Positions 1-10,639 of a stretch of 64,000 bases of DNA are shown one piece after another; within the stretch, counting starts at the first letter, position 1, and each line of letters opens with the position of its first letter. A program made the position numbers and the translations under genes. The notes under the pieces were generated by a model. The model was given only the letters and a program-made list of their open reading frames with translations, ran no database searches and was not told where the DNA came from. This stretch comes from Capsicum annuum (lineage: Eukaryota; Streptophyta; Magnoliopsida; Solanales; Solanaceae), in the NCBI RefSeq assembly GCF_002878395.1, contig NC_061112.1:44471554-44535553 (forward strand), given 5' to 3'.

Positions 1-581
1 CTTATCCCGATATGTGATATATATGTGTATTTGCATTTGATGCTTTGCATTGGATTGACTGGCTTTAAATTATTACTCATGGAAATATTTTTTTCTGTTA
101 TCCCTGATTTATAAGCTAATGCTCAACCCATTATTCATCTTCGGACATTGTATCCCTACGTGATTCAGGCATCGAAGATACTTCCATTTTTCATTCTCAA
201 AGTTAGGTGGATTGACTCGGTTCATCAATCATTGATGGTAAAATAGTGAGTTTTCATTCTTGAGAAAACTTGGACATTTCATTAGTTTCTCTTTTATAGA
301 CTAGGATTGAAGAGTTCACATTAACATTGTCATTGACATTGCTAGGGTCGGAGGCATAGCCCAACTTAGATTGGTTTTCAACTTTGTTAGAGTCTTTATG
401 GTTATTGTAGGCTTACATTTCATAGACTTTGACTTTTGTCTATTTTATCAAGTTATATGTTCAAAATTCAGCCGTTGTTAGGTGTATTATATTTCCATTG
501 GCTTGGTAAAAAAGTGGGTGGTCTCCATCCTAGGTGGAATTTCGATACCCGTAATGGCCAAGCCTATTTCAAGTCATGAAA
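1..581 (+). repeat. Element A 5' LTR, 3' part only
   Basis: It is colinear with the last ~600 bases of the 3' LTR (6700-7288): both carry GCATTGGATTGAC, the TATAGACTAG stretch, the CATTGTCATTGACATTG run and a terminal TGGCCA[A/G]GC block. The end at 581 is placed where the TGAAA here matches TGACA at the 3' LTR end and the primer site follows. Confidence 0.85.
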
Positions 582-582
582 A

Positions 583-596
583 ATTCGGTATCAAAA
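583..596 (+). other. Element A primer binding site (iMet-tRNA type)
   Basis: TTCGGTATCAAAAC directly after the LTR resembles the usual TTGGTATCAGAGC that pairs with initiator methionine tRNA, with three changes. Its place two bases past the LTR end supports the call. Confidence 0.7.
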
Positions 597-793
597 CATA
601 TGTTTGGTGTCCTTGGGTATCCATAAAACCATGTCAAATAGAGTCTATTTTATAGGTGTGTAGCACGCCATACTTATAAAAAAAAGGCTATGAGGCATTT
701 AGGAATGTATCATTTTCTTGTGATCTACTTTCGAGCTGTAGAGTCTAGGGTGTGGAAATCTCCTCTAATTCCTATTTGTTTGCTTTTCAGATC

Positions 794-1999
794 ATTCCTC
801 CTAGAATATCTGATGCTTGTGGAAACTCCTCTATCCCGCTTGAGGATAATATGGATGGGGCTCATCCTACTCCTGGAGTTTAGCCCTGGTCTAGAGTCGA
901 TGCTTCTAATTACCTCAACAGAGTTCTATCAATTCTAACTAATCCTTCTTCCACTGGTAACACTCCTATTTAAACACCTAGATGAGATAAAACCAATATT
1001 GAGTTTCATTGTTTCGTTAATCTATTGACCCAGTTGGTTATATTTTAGTCATGACAGTCGGGTCCTTTGGTGTTATTGTGAGTTCTATAGAGACCAGTAG
1101 AGTTTTCCAGTTTATGAGGCTAAATTCTCTGACCTTTATTGGCTCTAAGGTTGAGGAAAATCCTCAAGGGTTCATTGATGATATGGAGAAGATTCTTCAT
1201 ATCATGCATGCTTCTAACTCTGATGTGTGGAATTCATTGTATACCAGCTGAAGGATATAGCATATTAGTCGTATGAAGAGTGGGATCAATCTAGGGGTAA
1301 TGATACAAAGTTATCATACTGGGAGGATTTCTCTGGTGCATTTCTTGATTATTTCTTTCCTTAAGAGTTGAGGGAGGTCAAGGTTGGGAAGTTTGTGAAC
1401 CTAAAGTAAGGCAAGATAACTGTGAGGGAGTATGCCCTAAAATTTCACCAGTTTTCCCCTTATGCCATAGAGTTGGTATCTTCTATGAGCGCTCGGATGA
1501 GAAAATTTACTTCTGAGTTATCCCATGATTTGGTGTTAGAATGCAAGATCCCACTGTTAAACAGTGACATGGATATCTCTACGCTTGTGGTATATATACA
1601 ATAGGTCAAAGATGAGAAGAAGAAATAAGTCAAATAGAAGAGAGGCAAAATAAGAGATCCTAATTTTTTTAGCAGGAAGGTGGCCCGCAAAATAGTGGCA
1701 AGGATGGTAGCCAGTGGTTTAAGAAGAAGGGGGGAATTCTAGTTCCTATTTTATATTTAATGTGCCTTATCCCAAGCCATTCGTTGATTATTGTTTTTAG
1801 AATATCAGTGGATTTAGTGGATTTAAGGCACAGGGTTTCCAGTCGTAGTCAGTGGGGCCCAGTAAATTCTATTCTATCCCATTGTCATTTTTGTGGTCAG
1901 GTGCATCATAGGGTTTTTGACCAGGGGAGGAATTGGTGTTTTAGTTGTTGTCAGATTGGTCATATACAGCAGAATTGTCCTTCTAAGGTTTCTTCTTGA
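794..1999 (+). pseudogene. gag: Element A gag remnant
   Basis: Gag forms the virus-like particle and packages element RNA. Readable pieces lie in several frames: 1051-1251 holds the gag block with FIGSKVEENPQGFIDDMEKI, 1422-1604 holds the block with KFHQFSPYA and a downstream ARMRKF, and ~1934-1981 encodes a CCHC zinc knuckle (CFSCCQIGHIQQNC) with all four ligands intact. The expected start near 794 reads ATT-CCT-CCT where family members have ATG-CCT-CCT. At least two frameshifts and several stops (for example TGA at ~1249) break the frame. Confidence 0.82.
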
Positions 2000-2099
2000 G
2001 AAAATAACATTTTTGTTGCTACTTCATCCTCCCCTACACCAAAGAGTGCCACTTCTGGTTCTGACACTGATTGGAATCACCTTTATGTTGTTACCACCC

Positions 2100-2470
2100 G
2101 TCAGAATTCTAAGGCATCTTTCGATGTTGTTACTGGTTTGCTCAAACTTTACTCTTGTCATGTATATTATCTACTTGATCCCGGGTCTACTTTTTCTTAT
2201 GTGACCTTGTATTTGTCTATTAATTTTGGTTTTAATCCTGAATATATTTTGGATCCTTTTTTATGCCTACCTTGGTTGGTGACACTATCGTAGCTAGAAG
2301 AGTCTATAGGGGTTCTACGGTATCTATCTATGGTAGAGAAACATTAGTGGATCTGATAGAGTTAGATATTTTAGATTTTGATATGATTTTAGGGATGGAA
2401 TGGTTGCATTCGTGCTATGCATCTCTTGATTGTAGGACCTGAAGGGTTAATTTCTAATTCCCTAATGATC
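2100..2470 (+). pseudogene. Element A aspartic protease remnant
   Basis: Retropepsin-type protease that matures the gag-pol polyprotein. LLDPGSTFSYVT is encoded near 2171-2206 with the catalytic Asp codon at 2177-2179, so the active site itself survives. After a frameshift near 2260 the conserved tail (ETLVDLIELDILDFDMILGM, then the WLHSCYASLDCRT block) is readable at ~2335-2440, followed by a TGA. The fold is present but the reading frame is broken. Confidence 0.8.
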
Positions 2471-2741
2471 CGGTGATTGAGTAGGAAGGTAGTTCCTAGT
2501 GCCTAAGGGGAGCTTCATTTCTTATCTTAGAGCCTAGAAATTGATTTTCAAGGGGTGTCTATACTATTTAGTCCATATTAAGGATTCTAGATCCGAAGGT
2601 CCCTCATGGCAATCTATCCCAGTGGTCTGTGAGTTTCTCATGGTATTTTCTGATGATCTTCTTGGTGCTTCTCTCGATAGGGACATTTATTTATAATTGA
2701 TCTTCTTTCAAACACTCATCTTATATTTATCCCTCTTTATA

Positions 2742-3515
2742 GATAGCTTCGGCTGAGTTGAAAGAACTTAAGGAGCAGTAGAAAGATTTTTTAGATAAGG
2801 GTTTCATCGCCCTAGTGTTTCTCCATATGTTGCTCTAGTTCTCTTCGTATGTAAGAAGGATGGGTCCCTTTGGATGTATATAGATTACAACAAGCTGAAT
2901 AAGGTGACTGTGAAGAATAATTATCCGCTTCCTAGGATTGATGGTCTCTTTTATCAGCTTTTTGGTGCTAAGTACTTTTTCAAGATTTATCTTTGGTCGG
3001 GTTACCATCAGTTGAAGATTAGGGAGGTGGATATCCCTAAGATAGCCTTACGAACCCGATATGGTCATTTTGAGTTTATTAATGTCTTTTGGTTTAACCA
3101 ATGCGTCGTTGGCATATATGTACCTCATGAATTAGTTATTTTGTCAATTTTAGGATTTGTTTGTAATTGTGTTTATTGATGATATTTGTTGTATTCCAAG
3201 AGTGAGATTGATCATTTTGATCAGTTGCGCCTTGTGTTACAAACCATGAAAGATCAGCAGTTGTATGCAAAATTCTCGAAGTGTTAGTTCTGGTTGAATA
3301 TTATGACCTACCTGTGACATGTTGTTTCTAGCGAAGGGACCATGGTGGATCCATAGAAAGTTTTAGTGGTTAAGAAGTGTCCTAGGCCTACGACTCCAAC
3401 CGATATTCAGAGCTTCTTATGTCTAAACAATTATTATGGAATATTTATGGAAATTTTCTCTTCTATTGCTAGCCCATAGACCAAGTTGACTCAAAAAAAA
3501 GGTAAGGTTTGTATG
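2742..3515 (+). pseudogene. Element A reverse transcriptase remnant
   Basis: RNA-dependent DNA polymerase of the element. In order: [13 protein letters not shown] linker, [20 protein letters not shown], the LPRIDGLF block, [13 protein letters not shown] and RTRYGHFEF (longest open piece 2874-3179), then the catalytic F-I-D-D at 3172-3183 in another frame, and fragments of the thumb up to ~3515. Usual RTs have DLRSGYHQ where this has [12 protein letters not shown] replaces a residue in the linker near 2779, and the frame changes before the FIDD motif. Confidence 0.88.
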
Positions 3516-3535
3516 GTTCTATGCTTGTTAGGGTA

Positions 3536-3690
3536 GTTTTGAGAAGTTGAAAGATAAGTTAACTTCGGCTCTAGTTTTGACCTTACCCAAGGGTACCGAA
3601 GGTTTTGTGGTTTATTGTGATTTATCCTGGGTGGGACTGGGTTATGTATTGATTCGGCATGGTAAGAAGGTTGTATATGCTTCCAAGGTA
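3536..3690 (+). pseudogene. Element A RNase H, N-terminal fragment
   Basis: LKDKLTSALVLTLP, then FVVYCDLSWVGLGYVL, matches the start of gypsy RNase H, with the first catalytic Asp in YCD. The match stops near 3690, where the frame runs into a different segment that leads to integrase. The rest of RNase H, including the LEL and ADALSR motifs, is missing, so this is a deletion and not just decay. Confidence 0.8.
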
Positions 3691-3749
3691 GATTTTGTGC
3701 TCCTGATGTTTATGGGCTACGAGAGAGGATCTTGGTTGAATCTCATGAG

Positions 3750-4540
3750 TCGAAGTACACTGTTCCTGCTAGTTCCACAAAGATGTATCATGACTTAAGA
3801 GAAATTTATTAGTGGAATAACATAAAGAAGGATGTGGCTAATTTTGTGGCTAAGTGCATGGTGTGCCAACAAGTGAAGGTTGAGTCCTTGAGGCCAGGGG
3901 GTTTGTCTCAAGAGATTGAATTTCCCTTGTAGATATGGGAAGTGATTAATATGGATTTCTTTATGGGTCTTTCGTTGTCTCTCAATCTATTTGATTCCAT
4001 TTGGGTCATCGTGGATAAGATGACTAAGTCTGCTCACTTCTTGCTAGTAAAGACAATTTTTTTGGCAGAGGATTACGCTAATCTTTTCATTAGAGAGATT
4101 GTGAAGTTTCATGGTGCTCCAATTTCCATCATATCTGATCGAGGTACTCATTTCTCATATCTTTTCTGCATTTCTTTCATAGAGGTTTTGGGACTAATGT
4201 GAACCTTAGCACTGCTTTCCACCCACAGATGGATGGACAAGAGGACAGGATGATTCAGACTTTGAAAGAGATGCTAAGGTCTTATATGATGGATTTGGGA
4301 GATAGCTGGGTCGATCATCTGCCTCTCATTATGTTTACATAAAATAATAGGTATCACTCAAGTATTGGGATAGCTCTGCTAGAGGCTTTGTACGGATGGA
4401 GATGTAGGTCACCTATTTGGTGGTTGAGGTTTGTGAGAATAAGTTGCATGGCCGTAACATGGTTCACCAAGCCATGGAGAAGGTAAAGGTGATTTGGGAT
4501 AGGCTTAAGGACGCCTAAAGTTGCCAAACGTCCTATGTGG
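3750..4540 (+). pseudogene. Element A integrase remnant
   Basis: Integrase joins element DNA to the host chromosome. The HHCC zinc-binding part is seen as STKMYHDLREIY and CMVCQQVKVE at ~3775-3885; a TAG interrupts the EIYWW motif. The catalytic core follows: NMDFFMGL (first Asp) at ~3948-3971, VIVDKMTKSAHFLL, and ISDRGTHF (second Asp) at ~4130-4155. At the third position (~4235-4250) the text reads DGQEDRMIQ, where relatives have a Glu one place later, so the third catalytic residue is Asp instead of Glu. A frameshift follows the second Asp. Confidence 0.87.
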
Positions 4541-5003
4541 ATGTTAGGAGAATAGACTAGGAGTTCGATGTAGATGACTTGGTATCCTTGAAGGTGTCTC
4601 CCATAAAGGGAGTGATGCAGTTGGAAATATGAGAAAGATTAGTCCTTGTTATGTTAGTCCATATTGTATTTTGAGGTGAATAGGCTATATGATTTATGAG
4701 TTGCATTTGCCACCACGTTTGGGTTCTATTCTTCTGGTATTCAATGTTTTAATGTTAAATAAGTGCATAGGTGATCCTTCCTTGGTAGTTCCTTTAGAGA
4801 GTGTGGATGTCTCGATTCCTAGTCATTGAGAAAGTCCCAATTGAGATTTTGGATTGGCAAGTCCACTGGTTATAAGCAAAGGTAAGGCTTCAGTAAAGGT
4901 TCTATGCAGGAACCAAAAGCGTGAAATGGCTACTTGGGAAGACGAGGAGGACATGAAGTCCAAATACCCATTATTATTTCCTGCTTCGGATAATCATGCA
5001 TGA
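4540..5003 (+). pseudogene. Element A integrase C-terminal part with chromodomain-like tail
   Basis: Pieces of the GPY/F-like region (SPCYVSPYCIL) lie near 4635-4675. The segment at ~4885-5002 reads SVKVLCRNQKREMATWEDEE and then a DMKSKYPLLFPAS block before a stop at ~5001. This VKVLW-RNQ-ATWE-YP pattern is the chromodomain-like tail of Del/Tekay elements, thought to guide integration to heterochromatin. Frameshifts lie between the pieces. Confidence 0.75.
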
Positions 5004-5112
5004 GGTATGTGTATTCCTTAACAACTTTGTTTTCTATTTTTGTTAAAGGTAAGTGTGGTTGTGTTTAGATTTGCTAATAAATGCCTTGCCCTGTCATTTG
5101 AGGATGAATGAT

Positions 5113-5125
5113 CCTAAGGGGGTAG
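5113..5125 (+). other. Element A polypurine tract
   Basis: CCTAAGGGGGTAG lies immediately before the 3' LTR. It is the expected plus-strand primer site. The preceding GAGGATGAATGATCC is the usual context in this family. Confidence 0.75.
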
Positions 5126-5127
5126 TA

Positions 5128-7288
5128 TGTAACATCTCGAATTTTTGATCCTTGAAAATTTCTGAAATTTTATCCTCACTACCCAAACTATGACTCCTCC
5201 TTATGAGTCGTAGGGAGTCTTAACGAGTTGTATGACCATAATCATAGCCTAACCAGTGTGTGTGTCTAAGTTTTCTCTCCTGATTACGAGTTTCTCCTAA
5301 TGAGTCGTAAAAACTCTATATGAATTGCATAGTACTAATTGAGGGTGACCAATGTGAGGCCCAAATGGTTCTGTCTTGGATACAACTTGGACCCTACGAG
5401 TTGTAGGGTCACGATACCAGTCATAGGGTCAATAGTATACGTGCCTCATGATACTATTTTGACTACTACTCATGGTAATGAGTCTTAAGATGTCTGAATG
5501 AATTGTCATGAGACTCATAACAACTGGCGATAATTTTTCAGATTTTACGTTAAGGGAACTTTGGAAATTTTTCTGTTTTACCGACTTAGACCCCACGTCC
5601 TTGAAACACCTTTGGGGAATTATTTTAACTCTTTAACAAATCAAAAACCCTTTTTACTCTCTCAAATTCTTTCAATCAAAGCAAGTTAGGGTTTCTTCAA
5701 GGTTGAGCATCTAGGGGTCAATTCAAGGTTTCTTCTCCATAATTGAGAATCCTTAAGGAATGTTACTCTTCCCCGTCTATTATTTTGTAAAAGCATATAT
5801 TTTAAATAGTTATTCATGAGGTTTTGATGTTAGTTTTGGAACATGGTTGAGATTTTTGAATGTTTTTTTTGAACAATGTTTTCCCATGGTTTACATATAA
5901 TTGTTCATGCCTTATTTATGGTTTTGAATTTGTAGGGTGCACTGGTATGGCGAATATACTAGGGGATTGTTATTTCCCCCAATTTGTGAATATTGATACT
6001 TGAAGAGATAATGACCTCAACCCCATATTGTAAAGCTAATTTTGAATATGAAAAGTATGCACATTGAAATACTCTTAAACTATCGCATAATGTAAAAAAG
6101 CTAATGAAGTATAATGATTTTTAATTGAACTTTATGTGTTTGTGTAATTCCCTAAGCTAATTTTATAATTGAACCAAGGGGTTGTGAATTCCTCTAAGTG
6201 ATGATAATGGGTTTGGCATGTTGATGTTACCTTGCAAGTGTAGCTGGTAAGACGATACCAATAGTGTATTCCTAAATGTGTATTATGGTTCAATGAATGG
6301 GAATGTGTGATAAATTTTTTAATAGGGCTTAAAAGAGGGTTGTGTAGCTTTGCTGTGAAAGTTGAGGTTCGAGGGGCTAACATCGAAAATAGTGCTAGCC
6401 GGCCTAGGGATCTAAATAACTAAGAGGTTCAACTCCCCCTTATTATTAGTATATGATTGGGAGTTTCAAGTCCCCTGAGTTATATATATTGGTGCCTAAG
6501 TTACCATTGATTTATGCCGTAAGGTTCTAGTCCCCAATTCGTCATATGACATATTATTAGCCTCTAGTTCGAGCGGCTACATATATTGGGGCCCTTCCAG
6601 CTAGAGGAGAGCTGGACCTATATAGCCCATGGGTGTTTTTATTATGACGGTTATGCTACACAATATAGGTTAAGATTTTAAAAGTTCATACTAAGCCTTG
6701 TTCCCTATCCTGACATATAACATATGCATTTGATGATATGCATTGGATTGACAGGTTTCAAATGATTACTCATGGTAATATTTTATCCCTTATCCCTGAG
6801 TTATATGCTAGTTCTCAACCCACTAACCATCTTCAAACTATGTAACCCCATATGATCCATGCACCAGAGGTACTTCTTCATTTCCTGCGTAGAGTAAGGT
6901 CGATCGGCTCAGTTCGTCGATTGTTGGTAGTGAAGTGGTGAGCTTCCATCCTCTAGAAGACTTGGTCATTTCATCAATTTCCCTTTTATAGACTAGAACT
7001 AATAAGTTCACATTATCATTGTCACTGTCATTGTCAGGGTCTAGGGCATGTCCTAACTTAGATTGGGTTCCACTTTTGTTTGAGGCTTTATGGATATTAT
7101 TGTGGTTGGGTATTGTTGGATGATATTCATAGACTTGGCTTTTGTCTATTTTATCTTGTTATATGTTCGAAATTCAATCGTTATTAGGTGTGTTATGTTT
7201 TTGTTGGCTAGGCAAAAAGGGGGTTGTCTCTGGTCCACGGTTGACTTGAGATACCTATCATGGCCAGGCTCTGGTTTGGGTAGTGACA
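5128..7288 (+). repeat. Element A 3' LTR (2161 bp)
   Basis: Starts TGTAACATCTCG just after the polypurine tract and ends GTGACA. The first ~350 bases carry repeated short dyads built on CTACGACTCGTAG (for example CCTACGAGTTGTAGG at ~5393-5407). The middle holds family landmarks such as ATGCTACACAATATAGG (~6653-6669). No clean TATA box was recognised. The three minor reverse-strand open frames here have no protein-like composition. Confidence 0.88.
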
Positions 7289-7769
7289 ACAAACCAATCT
7301 TGTCGATACATAGGTATATCTAAGGAACCACTTAAAACTATAGGAGTTACTCTGAAGTCGATCATGGTTAACTGGAAAGGAGATGGGAGAATTCTTATGC
7401 ACATTACCAATTATTGATACTAACTAAAGCCAAAACACGACCATATGTTCTTTTTCTTTCTACACTTTTTACTAAGAAAATACAAAATATTTTTCTTTCT
7501 TTTTTCGAGACGTTCATTTTTACATTGGGATATTTTCTTGACTTTTCATTCAAGGAGGCCACTTTCACATCCATGCATTTTTACTTTGCTTTTAAGGCGC
7601 CCAATTTTTAAATATGGTTATTTGACTTTTACTTCCAAGCACATACCTTCAAATATTAGAATTTTATTTTTCAGACAGGTGTCTATCTTTCAGTATTTTT
7701 TTCTTTTTTACAGCCCCTCCAATTAAGAGGCCTATTAGATTTTAGTTACCTTACTTTTGGGGGGCCTCA

Positions 7770-8205
7770 TTCTTCGTAGACAATCGAACATGGTAATCTA
7801 CACAGTCTCTGTAAACAATGAGAGATATCATGCATTAAGTCCCCAAAGACAACCGAAGGACTTTACCATGTATCATCTATCTCCATAGACAATCGAAGAT
7901 ATCATGCATAAAGTTCTCAAAGATTATCGGTGGACTTTACCTCATTCAGCATAGTCTTTGTAGACAATCAAAGACAACAGTCATCATATAATCTCTGTAG
8001 ATAATCAGAGGCATCATTTATCATCATGTCTCTATAGATAATCAGAGATGTCATGCATTAAGTCCCCAAAAATAATCGAGGATGACAATCAACATTAGTC
8101 TCTATAAGCAATTGGAGATATCATGCATTAAGTTCCCGTAAACAATCAAAGACGTCATTCACCCTCAAGTCTCCATAGACAATCACAGGTGTCATGCATC
8201 TTTTC
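7770..8205. repeat. Degenerate hairpin minisatellite, about nine units
   Basis: Units of ~45-60 bases recur around the pattern TCTCCATAGACAATCGGAGA (TCTCC and GGAGA arms around ATAGACAATC), alternating with CATGCATTAAGTCCCCAAAG. Clear copies are near 7803, 7880, 7965, 8005, 8025, 8100 and 8165. The arms vary together only partly. Confidence 0.75.
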
Positions 8206-8640
8206 AACCCATAATAATAAGGCATTTTAAAGTTTCTTTCAAGAAGATAGCGTTAGTCATTGATCATACATTAGGGCAAATTTTGAGAACCGCCTCAAAA
8301 TTTATCCTATTTTCTTATTTTGAATTACATAGACTTGATTCTCGTAACACTCGAGATATATAAGAATCTCTATGCAGAGTTCGGTCATCACAACTCCATA
8401 ATCAATCTCTCTTTCCAGTAAGTACATAATCTTGCATCCCAGCATATCACAGCTTGATACTAGAGCAATTTTGAAAGGAGCATTGAAAATATGTGAACAC
8501 TTTCATTCCCTAATAATCCTTTTTCAATATTCATTCACATGGGTTTGTCCATCCTAAAATAGGACACATTGGGTTAGTCTTCCCTATCATAAGATAGTTA
8601 TCCATGTTTTCCTTCAATTAAATATTTATGCTTACTTTCC

Positions 8641-9005
8641 TTTACTTGCATATATCGTAATGCATTTATTTTATCATTTACTATTTTTCTTAATTAGTTA
8701 AGCATTGCATGGTATCTTAGCCATTAATTACACATATAACAATGTATTTATTTTATCATTTATTAAGCATTGCTTGTTATCTTGGCCTTTACCTGCACAT
8801 ATCGCAATGCATTTATTTTATCATTTATTATTTAAACTCTGCATATTATCTTTGCCTTTACTTGCACATATTATGATGCATTTATCATTTATTATTTTTC
8901 TTAATTAGTTAAGCATTGCATTCTATCTTTACCTTTATTTGCACATATCGCAATAGATTTATTTTATCATTATTATTTTTCATAATTATTTAACCAATGC
9001 ATGCT
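8641..9005. repeat. AT-rich tandem repeat, five units of ~60-85 bp
   Basis: TTTACTTGCACATATCGCAA followed by TGCATTTATTTTATCATTTA recurs at ~8641, 8726, 8787, 8856 and 8933, with TTAATTAGTTAAGCATTGCA between some copies. Unit length varies through internal loss. Confidence 0.8.
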
Positions 9006-9106
9006 ACCTATTAAAGGAAAAAAAAGAGAAAAAAAGAAAAAATAAAGAAAATCAAGCTTAATTTTTCATTTGCTTCTTGTTTGATGAATTTTACAAGTAT
9101 ATACTT

Positions 9107-9190
9107 TGGGTTCGTCCATCCTAAAATAGGATATTTTGGGTTTGTCCACCCTAAAATAGGGCATTTTGGGCTTGCCCACCTTAAAAAAAA
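9107..9190. repeat. Short tandem repeat with CCTAAAATAGG palindrome
   Basis: Three ~33-base units of TTTGGGTTTGTCCACC plus CTAAAATAGGGCA. Each contains the dyad CCTA-AAA-TAGG. A related pair stands at ~8540-8602, so the motif is older than this array. Confidence 0.75.
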
Positions 9191-9218
9191 GGACACGTTG
9201 AGCAAATAATTTGCGAAC

Positions 9219-10635
9219 TGTAATGCCCCGCAAAATCATTTTTCAGTCTGAGCCTTAAAGCGTATTTGGTAAAGCGAAAATCCGAGTTAAAATGTTTCAG
9301 AAATATCCTCCCAAGTATGAAATACTTTAAATTGTGTGGGAATCTATTTGAGCATGAAATGAGATCATAGTGGTCCCCGAACTTATGGACGAGTTAGAAG
9401 CTTTCCTATCGTTTAAGTTTTAGTGACCATCAAGATTTGGGTCAACTTCAATAGATCATAACTCCTTGTATATATCGAATTATAGGATCTACTATATATC
9501 AAATGAAAGTTCTTTGAATTATCTTTCTAAAGAAACTAATTTTGTCAAAAACCAATATTGTAGCAAAGAGTTATGCCCATTTTACTCGAGCATGTCTGGC
9601 TGGGAAAATTGTGACGACATTCGTGATAAGCTATCACGCCCGTGATGGCCTATCACCAATGTCGTCAGCCCTGGACAGATTTCTGACCCCAGTGATGACA
9701 TTTTGTGATAAACCGTCACGCCCGTGATGGACTATCATCAATGTCGTCAGCCTTAACTAGAAACTCAATATTTCACCTTTTTTTACGATATTCGTGACGG
9801 CCTATCACCAACTTGATGGCCTGTCACGGATGTCGTCAAGAATATTTTTCCAGTAATTTAAGGGAATTTTTTGCAAGGATATTTTGGTCATTTCCCCTTT
9901 TTTAATCCTCTATAAATATGAGGAACCCTCATTCAAACCCTAAATTTTCCATTTCTCTTCCAATTCTCTAAAGAGAGAATATCTAGGGTTTCAATTCAAA
10001 AACCCTAATCTTCCAAAAATCATCCATAAATCTTCAAGATTTCTTCAAGAACTAAGTTCTTCATAGTATGGTCTTCGAGAATCATTTATTACAAGTGCGG
10101 ATAGATTCTCAAGCATTAAAATTCATCCGACTTCAAAGGTTAAGGTATGTAGATATTGATTCTTAGGTCCCTTTAATCTGAGAAGCTCAAGAACCCTTTT
10201 TAAAAACTAAAAGATTTTTATGTTTGTGAGTTTTTAATGATTTGTATGAGTTGAAATGGATGTTCAAGGTTTTGCAGAGTTTTGATCTATGTTTGTCTAC
10301 AAAATTTATGAGCTTTAACCTTAGTATGTGGAACTAATGTGATAGAACCTCTTGAAGTTGTTTTCTATGTGATGTGTTCAAGACTTTTGGGTGTAGAAAT
10401 GGTTCAATAAGCAAAGCATGTCCCCCATACGTTTGATAAAGATGCCTAAATGAATGAATTATTCCATGGTAGCAGGAAATTCTCAAATAAGTGTGAACCC
10501 ATGCTTGCCTAGTGTTTGATAAAATGCCTTAGTGAGTGAAATTTTCCAAGATACCATGAAATCCCCAATTAAGTTGTGACATGATAGTAAGAAGTTTTCC
10601 CAAGCTATGTGATATCCAAACACATGTCAAGACTG
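9219..10635 (+). repeat. Element H: LTR fragment, 5' part
   Basis: Begins TGTAATGCCCCGC, like the other LTRs in the window (TGTAATACCCC). It then has the shared core with ATTTTACTCGAGCATGTC, a dyad block of GTGAT/ATCAC words (9600-9840), a TATA box, a 5' leader with the CTAGGGTTTC stretch (~9980), and the AAAGCATG..CCCATA..GTTTGATA block found also in E and G. It stops at ~10635, where a reverse-strand LTR starts, so the 3' part and any body are missing. Confidence 0.8.
9911..9917 (+). promoter_or_regulatory. TATA box in the H LTR
   Basis: TATAAAT in the context CCTCTATAAATATGAGGA, about 690 bases into the LTR and about 70 bases before the AGGGTTTC leader. Position and sequence fit an RNA polymerase II LTR promoter. 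Confidence 0.6.
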
Positions 10636-10639
10636 ATAT

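Larger units (their letters stand above)
1..7288 (+). mobile_element. Element A: decayed Ty3/gypsy chromovirus, 5' end outside the window
   Basis: The start of the window (LTR end) realigns with 6700-7288, so 1-581 and 5128-7288 are the two LTRs of one element. Between them the order is primer site, gag, protease, RT, RNase H, integrase, chromodomain-like tail and polypurine tract, which is the Ty3/gypsy order. Every domain is broken by stops or frameshifts, and a deletion joins RNase H to integrase. The integrase tail ends in a motif like those of Del/Tekay chromoviruses. The TSD cannot be checked because the 5' boundary is missing. Confidence 0.9.
7289..9218. other. Non-coding stretch with minisatellites, no gene seen
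   Basis: AT-rich, with T-runs at 7440-7720 and three separate tandem-repeat blocks (given below). Short open frames here translate to low-complexity Phe/Tyr/Leu strings or to the repeats themselves. The stretch 8270-8480 is non-repetitive and may be a piece of another LTR, but no boundary or protein supports that. Confidence 0.6.

Noticed and set aside
7770..8205. CRISPR-like alternation of repeat and spacer
   Set aside because: Repeats are degenerate, spacing is irregular, spacers are themselves repeated, and the DNA is of plant type.
8705..8908. 67-codon open frame with repeated HLFYHLL-type units
   Set aside because: It is the translation of an AT-rich tandem repeat.
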